From Clostridiales bacterium UBA6114 (lineage in GTDB: Bacteria > Bacillota > Clostridia > Oscillospirales > Butyricicoccaceae): 17,189 nt of DNA. Position numbers and translations under genes: made by a program. The notes under the pieces were generated by a model, which was not told where the DNA came from, ran no database searches, and worked only from the letters and a program-made list of their open reading frames with translations. Location of the stretch: positions 1 to 17,189 of the forward strand of contig DIWE01000025.1 of the NCBI GenBank assembly GCA_002423435.1, written 5' to 3'. Numbering within the stretch: position 1 is the stretch's first letter; the number at the start of each line of letters is the position of its first letter. This document shows positions 7,487 through 14,410 of the stretch, piece after piece.

Positions 7487-8350
7487 TCAAACCCGGGAAT
7501 AAAGAGTGACAACGACGATTTCAGGCCGGTTGAAAACGCGGACGGGTATGATGCTGTTTCCGAGGCCGCGGCTTAAGACCATCGTCGTGCCGCCCTTTTC
7601 GTATGTCCCGGAGGTGTATTCCGGGAAAAAGCCCTGCCCGGGCGCGACGAGCCCGCCTAAAAACGGCAGCCGGACCTGGCCGCCGTGCGCGTGGCCGGAA
7701 AACACCAGATCCACGCCGGAGCCTGCATAAAGCTCAAAAAGCTCCGGCCGGTGCGAAAGCAGGATATTGAATAAAGCGTCGCTATCCGTATGCAGGGAAC
7801 CAAGCGTTTCCTGCATTGTTTTTTTGCCTGAGCGGGGAGGGAAGAAGGCGGGGTCTGAAAGGCCGATGACATTGAAATATGCGCCGTTTTCCCCGATTTT
7901 TACGGCGTCGTTGTCCAAAACGGTCGCTCCGGACAGGGTAAGCCGCTCCTTAAGCTCGGGATAGACGCCGGAGCGCGCCTCGTGGTTCCCCGACACATAA
8001 TAAACGGGAGCCAGCTTTGCGGCTCCGCTGATAAGCTCCATTGCGGCGTCTAAATCGGTGTGTCTTGCGTCGATCAGATCGCCGGTCACGAAAATGATGT
8101 CGGGGCCGGCCTTTTCAATCTGTTCCAGCAGTCGGCCCTGTCCTTTTCCGAAGCGCTTGTTGTGAAGGTCGGATATGTGCACGACGGTATAGCCGTCGAA
8201 AGCCGCCGGAAGCCTCTCGCTTCGGTAATCGATCCGGGTCGTCACGATATCGTTGTTCTGCCACGTGCAAAACAAGCAAAGCCCTGCGGCGGCGGCCGCT
8301 CCTATGAGAAGGGGACGCCCTTTTCTTTTGATATTTCTGACTTTTGGCAT
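7487..8350 (-). CDS. Membrane-anchored metallophosphoesterase (YkuE/YaeI-like, calcineurin-like fold)
   Basis: A 287-residue two-metal phosphoesterase. All metal-binding motifs are present in order: D61-L-H63, GD91xxD, GNHE (121-124), SH200RPE and GHAHGG (219-224). One hydrophobic helix at about residues 13-29, preceded by the very basic MPKVRNIKRKGR, would anchor it with the catalytic domain outside. This is the layout of the YkuE/YaeI group, some of which act on UDP-sugars or lipid-linked phosphates; the substrate here is unknown. The start has AAGGTG (complement of 8361-8366) 10 bp upstream. It lies 85 bp downstream of the carboxypeptidase on the same strand and may be read from the same transcript. 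It converges with recQ. Confidence 0.9.
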   Translation of the reverse strand: MPKVRNIKRKGRPLLIGAAAAAGLCLFCTWQNNDIVTTRIDYRSERLPAAFDGYTVVHISDLHNKRFGKGQGRLLEQIEKAGPDIIFVTGDLIDARHTDLDAAMELISGAAKLAPVYYVSGNHEARSGVYPELKERLTLSGATVLDNDAVKIGENGAYFNVIGLSDPAFFPPRSGKKTMQETLGSLHTDSDALFNILLSHRPELFELYAGSGVDLVFSGHAHGGQVRLPFLGGLVAPGQGFFPEYTSGTYEKGGTTMVLSRGLGNSIIPVRVFNRPEIVVVTLYSRV

Positions 8351-8392
8351 GTTTATGTTTCACCTTGCGTTTCATATGTCGAGACCGATGAC

Positions 8393-8416
8393 AGCGCCGA
8401 CCGACCGGCCGGCGCT
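8393..8416. repeat. Inverted repeat between carboxypeptidase and phosphoesterase genes
   Basis: AGCGCCG at 8393-8399 pairs with CGGCGCT at 8410-8416, a 7-bp GC-rich stem with a 10-base loop in the 85-bp gap. No T-run follows on the minus strand, so it is at most a weak terminator or processing site. Confidence 0.35.
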
Positions 8417-8435
8417 TCATAGATCCTTACGTGTG

Positions 8436-9704
8436 CTATTTGTATCTGCGCCTTGCGTACCTTTGTCTTCTGAGCCGTTTTATGCGGATGCGCCGCGCTC
8501 TCCGGATATAGATCAGCGCGGCGGTCAGCAGGAGGGCGGCCGTCACGAAAAGGATGACGGAGAGGAGCGGGCGCTTTGCCGGTTCGCGGCTCGTTTCGTT
8601 TATAACGGCGGCCGCGCGGGCCTCCTCCGACAAGGCCGGATAGGAAAGCGAAAGGCTGCCGAGGGCCGCGGCTTCTCCCAGGTCGGGCGAGTCAAGACGG
8701 AAGGACACGGCGGTTTTCTGATCATTGAGGTCCATTGAAATGTCGCCCACCTCGGCGCCCGCCGGGATCAGCGCCGAAAAGTCCGCTTCCACGGCCGCCC
8801 GCTGTTCCGCTTCGCCGAGCATCGGGGCGAGAGCCGCGTTTATTTCGCCTTTGGAGAGCGTATATTCCTGAAAATTGTCAAACCCGTAATCGAGCAGCGT
8901 TTTGGTATCCTCATAAGGCATCTGCGCCGACCGGCCGTCCAGAATAATGCAGATCAGCGTTCTGCCGTCTTTTCGCGCGGCGGTGGCAAGCGTGTGCCCG
9001 GCCTTTGAGGTGTAGCCGGTTTTTCCCGCGAACACTTCCTCGTAATAGTAGGGGGTGTTCTTCATCATTTTCTGTTCGTTTGCAAAGTGGCGGGGCTCGG
9101 GCTGCATGTTGGTCGGCTGCATGGTATAGGTGATGGTGCCGTCGATGCGCAAAAATTCAGGCATGCCGATCGCGTGGCGGGTGATCACCGCCAGGTCGTA
9201 AGCCGTTGTGTAGTGGTTGTCGTCCGAGAGCCCGCTGGGATTTACAAAATTGGTGCCCAATGCGCCGAGCTCCCCCGCGCGCCGGTTCATTTCGGCGGCG
9301 AAGGCTTCGAGCGAGCCGCCGATATGCTCAGCGACGGCGTTTGAGGCTTCGTTTGCGGACATCAGTAAAGTCGCGTAAAGCGCCTGTTCAAGCGAAAGCT
9401 TCTCGCCCGGCACGAGCGCGATATTTGAAGCGCCGCGCGGCAGGCTCGACACGGCCTTGTCCGACATTGTGACGGTATCGCTGAGCTTGCCCCTCTCCAG
9501 CGCAAGCACGGCCGTTAAAATCTTTGTAAGGCTTGCGGGGTACTCTTTCTGGTGGATATTCTTGTCGTACAGGATCTGTCCGGTGTCCGCGTCCATCAGG
9601 ATCGCGGCTCCGGCGCCGATCTGTGGTTTTTCAAAATCCGCGGCGGCCGCTATATGAAGTGTCAGCGGCAGAAATAGCAGTAAGCATGCAATTTTTCTGA
9701 TCAT
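8436..9704 (-). CDS. D-alanyl-D-alanine carboxypeptidase (serine peptidase S11, DacF/PBP5-like)
   Basis: A 422-residue low-molecular-weight penicillin-binding protein that trims the terminal D-Ala from peptidoglycan stem peptides outside the membrane. A Sec signal peptide (1 to about 22, ending HIAAAA) precedes the S11 domain. The catalytic motifs are S58-L-T-K61, S116-A-N118 and K228-T-G230. A PBP5_C-type beta domain follows (about 275-350). The C-terminus has a true membrane helix (about 381-400) and then a 22-residue tail with 12 Arg and 2 Lys, which differs from the amphipathic anchor of classic PBP5. The ATG at 9704 is chosen for its signal peptide and for AAAGGA (complement of 9711-9716) 6 bp upstream. 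The frame is open to 9773, but that extension carries no signal. Vegetative (DacA) and sporulation (DacF/DacB) roles cannot be told apart. Confidence 0.93.
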   Translation of the reverse strand: MIRKIACLLLFLPLTLHIAAAADFEKPQIGAGAAILMDADTGQILYDKNIHQKEYPASLTKILTAVLALERGKLSDTVTMSDKAVSSLPRGASNIALVPGEKLSLEQALYATLLMSANEASNAVAEHIGGSLEAFAAEMNRRAGELGALGTNFVNPSGLSDDNHYTTAYDLAVITRHAIGMPEFLRIDGTITYTMQPTNMQPEPRHFANEQKMMKNTPYYYEEVFAGKTGYTSKAGHTLATAARKDGRTLICIILDGRSAQMPYEDTKTLLDYGFDNFQEYTLSKGEINAALAPMLGEAEQRAAVEADFSALIPAGAEVGDISMDLNDQKTAVSFRLDSPDLGEAAALGSLSLSYPALSEEARAAAVINETSREPAKRPLLSVILFVTAALLLTAALIYIRRARRIRIKRLRRQRYARRRYK

Positions 9705-9779
9705 AGGACTTCCTTTGAAATTGAATTTTTGGAAAAAATGCGCAGAATAAGAAAACTTCGCGGCGGGAAACAATGCTAT

Positions 9780-9809
9780 ATTATGCTTCGCCGCTTATTT
9801 TAATATCCA
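9780..9809 (-). promoter_or_regulatory. Likely sigma-A promoter for the carboxypeptidase gene
   Basis: On the minus strand TGGATA (complement of 9804-9809, 4 of 6 to TTGACA) and CATAAT (complement of 9780-9785, 5 of 6 to TATAAT) are 18 bp apart, in the AT-rich 130-bp gap upstream of the start at 9704. Confidence 0.4.
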
Positions 9810-9834
9810 TGGAACGAACCATTAAGATACTTTT

Positions 9835-11604
9835 TTAATATTTGCTGTTTCCGGAAATACATACGCCGTTTTCGCTGGGGTTTAAGTTATACCAGAACAA
9901 GACCCGCCCGTCGGAGAGCACGCCGAGAATATGGGTGGCGGCCGCTTTGACCGTGACGACCTTCGGCTCAAGTTCCATGGTTTTGAGGTTAAGTCGGTTT
10001 ATATAGTGCTCGCTTTCGTCATTGTCGCCCCGATCGGACCGGCTGGTGATAAAGGCGGCATAGTCTTGGCCGACATAATATTGATCGCTCATAACGATAT
10101 ATCCCGTGTCGCCGCGGTCCGTAAGCGCAATGTCCTGAACTTCTCCCGTATGAAAATCAAGATACATCGTTTTGTAATCGCCGTCCTGCCCGCTCCGGTC
10201 AAAAATAAAGGTGTTGATTTCCAGAAGGCCGGTGTCGTACCGGATGAGGCCGGTGGAGGACGCTTCCGAACCGATCCCAAACGTTTTCACATTCCCGCTT
10301 TCAAGGTCGCACAGCGTATAGCCCATCGAGCCCTCGTAGCCCGTCATGGTGGTGATCACCTTTCTGCCGCCGTCGACAAACCGGGGACTCCAGTGAAAGG
10401 AGTTGTCAATCAGCTCGCTGTCGCGGATCGGCACGGTTTTTGAGAGCAGTTTTTCGCTGCCGTCGGCGGCGCTATAAAGCTTTAAACCGATTTCGTCGGA
10501 ATAGACGTATTTCGTCCCGTCGGAAGAGATGTCGAAGCCCCCGAAAATACCGTCGGGAGCCCCTTTTTCGTTATAATGCGGCTCGCGGCTGCTTTTCTCC
10601 GCGATTAAGCCGGGCAGCCTGATATCCTCGGACCGCGAAAGGTCCGCGTCGACGGCTGTGAACCGGTCGCCCCGCCGGATCACAATGCGGCCGTCCGTCA
10701 TACTGACGTCCATAATCGTGAAATTCCCGCTCACCTCAAGCTTCTTTTCGACGGCCATGGTTTCCGGATTCAGGCGCATCAGGACCGCGTTTTTGTCTTC
10801 CTCATAAGGGGCATAGACAACGATTGCCGCGCCGTCGGCCTCGCCCAGCATGGAGAGCGAATCCAGCGAGCCGTCGAAGAACCCTTCGTCGAAGCCCTCG
10901 ATTTTGTCAAAGCGCCGGCAGTCGCCCGTCACACTGACAAGATGATTGTTCACATATTCGCGTTTGCCGCTTAAAAAGTACAGGCTCCCGTCGTTGCGCC
11001 GCTTGAGCGTGTAAGTGTCGGTGTATTCGATGCGGTCGAATTTCTGGGAGTCGGGGCGCTCCAGCACGGCGGTAAGCGTTCCGTCGGCGTTTTTTGCCGC
11101 GCTTTTAAGCCGTTTGCCGCGCAAAGAGCCTTTGTAGGAAGGCCGCGGGGGGCCCTTGTCGCTGCCGGGGCTGAAAAGGAAGGCGTTTCTTTGCGGGTCG
11201 TAGCTGCCCTCGTCGATTTCGGAAACGTCGAGGCCGTCTAAATCGAAATAGCGCTTTGCGTATGTAAGGGCGGTATCCAGCGGGAAAAGCCGCAGGAAAC
11301 TGCCCTCATGCTCCGGTTCCAGGCTCTCCGGATCGTGCTCCGACAGATACTTTTCCCAGCAGAACCTCGCAATATACAAAGGCTCGATTTCCTCTGCGGA
11401 GCTGAAACTGCGGCGGATTCCCACCAGGTTGTCCGAATCGAACAGGTATTCCTGCCAGAGCGCCTCAAGCTCTTCACGGTCCGCGATCTCGACGCTTGCG
11501 GGGGCCGTATCCGGACCGGCACCGTCCGGGCCGTTTTCGCATCCGGCGCTCATTGCCAGAAGGAAAACGCAGAGGAAGGGGGCAAGGCTCTTTTTCATCC
11601 GCAT
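9835..11604 (-). CDS. Large lipoprotein of unknown function, probable beta-propeller
   Basis: I do not recognise a named family. The 589-residue protein begins with a lipoprotein signal peptide ending AMSAGC, so it should be anchored on the outer face of the membrane. An acidic, helix-rich region (about 35-130) is followed by a long section of repeated beta-strand units such as YTLKRRNDGSLYFLSG, DGRIVIRRGDRFTAVDADL, DISSDGTKYVYSDEIGLKLY and LGVLSDGRVLFWYNL. The SDG/DG turn followed by a hydrophobic strand is typical of TolB/WD40-like propellers, so a protein- or ligand-binding scaffold is plausible. ATGs at 11604 and 11598 are both possible after GGGAG (complement of 11609-11613), with spacings of 4 and 10. 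It has its own promoter and lies downstream of the terminated sigma operon. Confidence 0.75.
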   Translation of the reverse strand: MRMKKSLAPFLCVFLLAMSAGCENGPDGAGPDTAPASVEIADREELEALWQEYLFDSDNLVGIRRSFSSAEEIEPLYIARFCWEKYLSEHDPESLEPEHEGSFLRLFPLDTALTYAKRYFDLDGLDVSEIDEGSYDPQRNAFLFSPGSDKGPPRPSYKGSLRGKRLKSAAKNADGTLTAVLERPDSQKFDRIEYTDTYTLKRRNDGSLYFLSGKREYVNNHLVSVTGDCRRFDKIEGFDEGFFDGSLDSLSMLGEADGAAIVVYAPYEEDKNAVLMRLNPETMAVEKKLEVSGNFTIMDVSMTDGRIVIRRGDRFTAVDADLSRSEDIRLPGLIAEKSSREPHYNEKGAPDGIFGGFDISSDGTKYVYSDEIGLKLYSAADGSEKLLSKTVPIRDSELIDNSFHWSPRFVDGGRKVITTMTGYEGSMGYTLCDLESGNVKTFGIGSEASSTGLIRYDTGLLEINTFIFDRSGQDGDYKTMYLDFHTGEVQDIALTDRGDTGYIVMSDQYYVGQDYAAFITSRSDRGDNDESEHYINRLNLKTMELEPKVVTVKAAATHILGVLSDGRVLFWYNLNPSENGVCISGNSKY

Positions 11605-11638
11605 CAAACTCCCACCAATCATTTTAAGACAAGCTTAT

Positions 11639-11668
11639 TATATATCATAACAAATTTTCCCGTGTTTG
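11639..11668 (-). promoter_or_regulatory. Probable promoter of the large lipoprotein gene
   Basis: The minus strand reads TGATATATAAT at 11647-11637, which contains a perfect TATAAT and an overlapping extended -10 (TGA-TATATA). The best -35, CAAACA (complement of 11663-11668, 3 of 6), is 18 bp from the extended form. It lies 35 bp upstream of the start codon. Confidence 0.45.
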
Positions 11669-11739
11669 TTTGACAAAAAAACGGCGGAAAAAGTTCCATT
11701 TTATTTCCATTTCCAATATGGTTTTCTGAGAGGTAAGCC

Positions 11740-11786
11740 AAAAAGGGCCAAAGCAATTGACCGTTTGTGATCAATTGCTTTGGCCC
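11740..11786 (-). terminator. Rho-independent terminator of the sigma/DUF4367 operon
   Basis: A perfect 16-bp stem (11745-11760 with 11771-11786, starting GGGCCAAAGC) and a 10-base loop are followed on the minus strand by TTTTT (complement of 11740-11744). It lies 16 bp after the stop codon of the DUF4367-like gene and isolates it from the lipoprotein gene. Confidence 0.9.
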
Positions 11787-11802
11787 CGCTGACAGAAGGC
11801 TT

Positions 11803-12588
11803 TTATTTTCCCGCGTCGATGACCTCGGCCGCCATCGCCGTAAAATCGTCCTGCGAAAGCTCGCTGTCAAACGCCATCAGCGTATAGCCGAGCTCGTCTT
11901 CCGTCCAGCTGACGGACTGGACGACCTTGTTTTCGACCGTGTCGCTGCCGTAGGAAAAGACGACCTCTCCGCTCTCCTCGGCTTTTTTGTCCTCTTCCGT
12001 CAATTCGTAGTCCGGGGGCACAAATTTATATTTCTGCGACAGATAGGACAGGGTAATTCCGTTGTAATCCGACGGCGTCGCCTTCGGGTCCGCCGTTTCC
12101 CCGGGGAGCTGCCTCGCGATCGACAGACTTAAATTTTCCCCCTGATCGGCGTATGTGCAGCGAAGGAATTTGGATGTTCCGGCAACGCTGTCATCCTCAT
12201 TCAGAGCCGACGTTTCGCCGATCACCGCGCTGTCAAAGGAATACCCGTTTGAAAACGTCTCCACGATCGTCGGGGTAAAGCCCAGCTCCTTTTTCAGTTC
12301 TTTATCCGTGGGATAAGACGTAAATGTCGGCGTCGACGACGAATGCAAAACATAGCTTTTGATATGCCCCGACGCCAGGACGGTGACCGTCGCAAGGCAT
12401 AAGACGGCGGACAGAATCGCCGCGTGCTTTAATGTAAAATGCTTTTTCATCAATGAATTCTCCTTTTTTGTCCCGTTATCGATTGCATGGCGCACTCTCA
12501 GACCGAGCGCTTCGGAGGCATCTATAGGCTCCGAAATTTTTTCAAGGGTTTCTTTTATGCGTTCATCAAACAGCCTTGTACCCGGCAT
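11803..12588 (-). CDS. DUF4367-like membrane protein, probable anti-sigma or sigma-partner factor
   Basis: A 261-residue protein encoded just after, and overlapping by 23 bp, the ECF sigma gene. Residues 1 to about 50 are charged and would be cytoplasmic, where an anti-sigma segment would bind. One membrane helix follows (HAAILSAVLCLATVTVLASG, about 56-75), then a roughly 185-residue extracytoplasmic domain. The C-terminal part, with SWTEDELGYTLMAF and AAEVIDAG, resembles the DUF4367 domain often found beside ECF sigma factors in Firmicutes. The start at 12588 has AAGGAG 10 bp upstream inside the sigma gene; an upstream extension to 12633 is less likely. By position it should hold the sigma factor at the membrane and sense an envelope signal. 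A zinc-binding anti-sigma motif is not seen, so the inhibitory role is inferred. Confidence 0.75.
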   Translation of the reverse strand: MPGTRLFDERIKETLEKISEPIDASEALGLRVRHAIDNGTKKENSLMKKHFTLKHAAILSAVLCLATVTVLASGHIKSYVLHSSSTPTFTSYPTDKELKKELGFTPTIVETFSNGYSFDSAVIGETSALNEDDSVAGTSKFLRCTYADQGENLSLSIARQLPGETADPKATPSDYNGITLSYLSQKYKFVPPDYELTEEDKKAEESGEVVFSYGSDTVENKVVQSVSWTEDELGYTLMAFDSELSQDDFTAMAAEVIDAGK

Positions 12589-13183
12589 TGATCCCGCGCT
12601 CCTTTCCTGAATGATAAAAAGAATCGAGCCCACATTTCAGTTTCTTTCTCGCCGTAAAAAGTCTGGATTTCACGGTCCCCTCGAGACAGCCCGAGATTTT
12701 TGCGATTTCCTTTGTCGAAAGGCCGTTAAAGTAGTACAAAATAATCGCCGTTTTTTGCTTTGGCTCCAGGCGGTTTATTTCAGAGTACAGGAATCTGCTT
12801 TCTTCAAACGCAAAATACTGCTCGCCTAAAAGATCCAGACCTGATTGCCCGGCTTTTTCGGCCGGTTCCTCCGTCGGCACCTCCCGGCCCGCCGCCCGCC
12901 CGTATTTCCAGGCCGTCCTCGTCAGGATCCTGAAAAACCAGGCGCGAAAGCCGCCCGGGTTTTTGAGTTTCTCGATGTGCTTTAAGCATTTGATAAACGC
13001 TTCCTGCGCGATGTCCTCGCAGATCGATCTTTTGCCGGTGATCAGATAAGCCGTCCTGACCGCTTCGTTTTTGTACTTATTGAAAATCTGCTCAAACGCA
13101 TCGGGGTTTCCCCGCTGGATCATCAAAATCAACTCTGAATCTTCGATTTTGCATTCCCCTTTCCTTAGGACGATTCGGTGCAC
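12566..13183 (-). CDS. ECF-type RNA polymerase sigma factor (sigma-70 family)
   Basis: A 205-residue protein with sigma region 2 (about 28-95: DAFEQIFNKYKNEAVRTAYL, then EDIAQEAFIKCLKHIEK and the FRAWFFRILTRTAWKYGR stretch) and region 4 (about 137-185: RLEPKQKTAIILYYF and the recognition helix in GLSTKEIAKISGCLEGTVKSRL). Region 3 is absent, as in ECF factors. It redirects RNA polymerase to a small regulon, probably in response to envelope stress given its membrane partner downstream. The start is uncertain: the frame opens with GTG at 13183 without a clear Shine-Dalgarno, while a strong AAGGAAAGGGG (about 13155-13165) lies inside the frame and has no standard start at good distance. In-frame TTG codons at 13132 and 13126 and an ATG at 13123 are further choices. 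Confidence 0.88.
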   Translation of the reverse strand: MHRIVLRKGECKIEDSELILMIQRGNPDAFEQIFNKYKNEAVRTAYLITGKRSICEDIAQEAFIKCLKHIEKLKNPGGFRAWFFRILTRTAWKYGRAAGREVPTEEPAEKAGQSGLDLLGEQYFAFEESRFLYSEINRLEPKQKTAIILYYFNGLSTKEIAKISGCLEGTVKSRLFTARKKLKCGLDSFYHSGKERGINAGYKAV

Positions 13184-13222
13184 CTGATTATAAGAGCCCG
13201 CGACAAACCAAACGGTTCAAAA

Positions 13223-13252
13223 ATTTTAAGAAAAATCCGCTGATAAAGTCAA
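13223..13252 (-). promoter_or_regulatory. Sigma-A-type promoter of the ECF sigma operon
   Basis: On the minus strand TTGACT (complement of 13247-13252, 5 of 6) and TAAAAT (complement of 13223-13228, 5 of 6) are 18 bp apart. Transcription would start near 13216, giving a short leader before the sigma gene. A TGAACC (complement of 13214-13219) downstream recalls an ECF-type -35 box and may mark a second, self-controlled start (weak). Confidence 0.55.
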
Positions 13253-13268
13253 TGTTATCGTGTTATCG
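13253..13268. repeat. Tandem 8-bp direct repeat in the divergent intergenic region
   Basis: TGTTATCG occurs twice without a gap, directly upstream of the -35 box of the sigma promoter. It could be a binding site for a regulator, or chance. Confidence 0.5.
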
Positions 13269-13342
13269 AAAAAATATCAAACCGGCTGAAGCTCCGCCCA
13301 TCCGGTCAATACGGGCGCACCGCCGCGGCGTGATGGCTTTAG

Positions 13343-13367
13343 ACGGCAGGTTGATGCATCCTGCCGT
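13343..13367. promoter_or_regulatory. Inverted repeat enclosing the -35 box (candidate operator)
   Basis: ACGGCAGG (13343-13350) and CCTGCCGT (13360-13367) form a perfect 8-bp inverted repeat around TTGATGCAT, which contains the -35 hexamer of the promoter below. As the repeat lies upstream of the predicted transcription start, it would act as DNA (repressor site) rather than as an RNA hairpin. It could instead be an old terminator. Confidence 0.45.
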
Positions 13368-13379
13368 TTCATGTATAAT
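13351..13379 (+). promoter_or_regulatory. Sigma-A-type promoter for the coiled-coil gene and possibly the genes after it
   Basis: TTGATG (13351-13356, 4 of 6) and a perfect TATAAT (13374-13379) are exactly 17 bp apart. The start codon of the coiled-coil gene is 32 bp after the -10 box. Confidence 0.7.
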
Positions 13380-13411
13380 CTAAGAAAAGCGATATTTCGG
13401 AGGGAACGACG

Positions 13412-14350
13412 ATGCTTGAAAAATTAAGGGCGGAGCTTACCATGCTCGCCGAACAGATGGCAAGACAACAGAAAATAGAGTCCATGCTCGAGAGCCTGAG
13501 GGAGGAGGAGCGTTCCCTGTCGGAGCGCGAGCGCCGGCTTTTTGAGTCGCTGAAAAAGGAACAGGCCGACGTGGAAAGACTGGAGAAGTCCAGTGTTACC
13601 TCAGTGCTCTATTCGATGCTGGGCAAAAAGGAGGAGCGGCTTGACAAGGAACAGCAGGAGGCCTATGCCGCAAAACTCAAATACGACGCCGTAGTGCGCC
13701 AGCTCGACGACTGCAGAGGGCGCATGGAGACGCTTAACCGCGAAAAAGCCGGCCTTTCCGGCTGTGAGCGGCGCTACGATCAGGTGTTCGATCAGATACA
13801 CGGCCTTTTAAGACAGGGCGGCCGGTACGCCGATCAGATCTGTTCCATCGAGCGTGAGATCGGCGAAAACACGGCGCAGCTCAAAGAGCTCGACGAGGCG
13901 ATATCCGCGGGCAGGGCGGTCATGGATCAGATCGGGGCGATAGAAAAAAGCCTCGACAGCGCCGAGGGGTGGGGGACCTGGGATCTGATCGGCGGGGGAC
14001 TGATCTCCTTTGCCGCGAAGCACTCGCACTTAGACGACGCCCAAGCGGGCGCCGAATACCTGCAGACGCTGCTAAACCGCTTTCGCACCGAGCTTTCCGA
14101 CGTGCGGATGACGGCGGAGCTTGGCAGGATGGATACCGACGGTTTTTTGCGCTTTGCCGACTGGTTCTTCGACGGCCTGATCGCCGATTGGGCGGTGCTG
14201 TCCCACATACACGATTCCCAGGAGAGCGTAACCCAAGTAAAAGGGCAGGTTCAAAGCGCGCTTTCAAAGCTGCAAACGCTAAGACAAAGCCGCGTATCGG
14301 AAAGGGCCGTCCTCGACAAACGGCTTTCCGACCTAGTGCGCAACGCGTAA
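13412..14350 (+). CDS. Conserved-looking coiled-coil protein of unknown function
   Basis: I do not recognise the family with certainty. The 312-residue protein has no signal peptide or membrane helix and should be cytoplasmic. Residues 1-60 and about 75-180 are heptad-rich and highly charged (for example ESLREEERSLSERERRLFE), giving long antiparallel coiled coils separated by SSVTSVLYSMLGKKEERL near 60-78. A distinct motif, EGWGTWDLIGGGLISF (185-200) followed by AAKHSHLDDAQ, links to a helical C-terminal part with an aromatic patch (RFADWFFDGLIADW, about 249-262). Gly-rich WGTWD motifs between coiled coils suggest a hinge or membrane-surface contact (speculative). The start has GGAGGG at 13399-13404, 7 bp upstream. 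It is first in a same-strand row with an AlkD-like repair protein and a DUF1848 protein. Confidence 0.85.
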   Translation: MLEKLRAELTMLAEQMARQQKIESMLESLREEERSLSERERRLFESLKKEQADVERLEKSSVTSVLYSMLGKKEERLDKEQQEAYAAKLKYDAVVRQLDDCRGRMETLNREKAGLSGCERRYDQVFDQIHGLLRQGGRYADQICSIEREIGENTAQLKELDEAISAGRAVMDQIGAIEKSLDSAEGWGTWDLIGGGLISFAAKHSHLDDAQAGAEYLQTLLNRFRTELSDVRMTAELGRMDTDGFLRFADWFFDGLIADWAVLSHIHDSQESVTQVKGQVQSALSKLQTLRQSRVSERAVLDKRLSDLVRNA

Positions 14351-14410
14351 AGGGCGAAGAAACCTGGATGTCGCTTTATGGAGAGTGCAGGTGGGGGGAA
14401 GAGAGTAAAA

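Noticed and set aside
7464..7500. Convergent terminator between recQ and the phosphoesterase
   Set aside because: TTCCCG and CGGGAA arms are only 6 bp with a 14-base loop, and no clear T-runs flank them.
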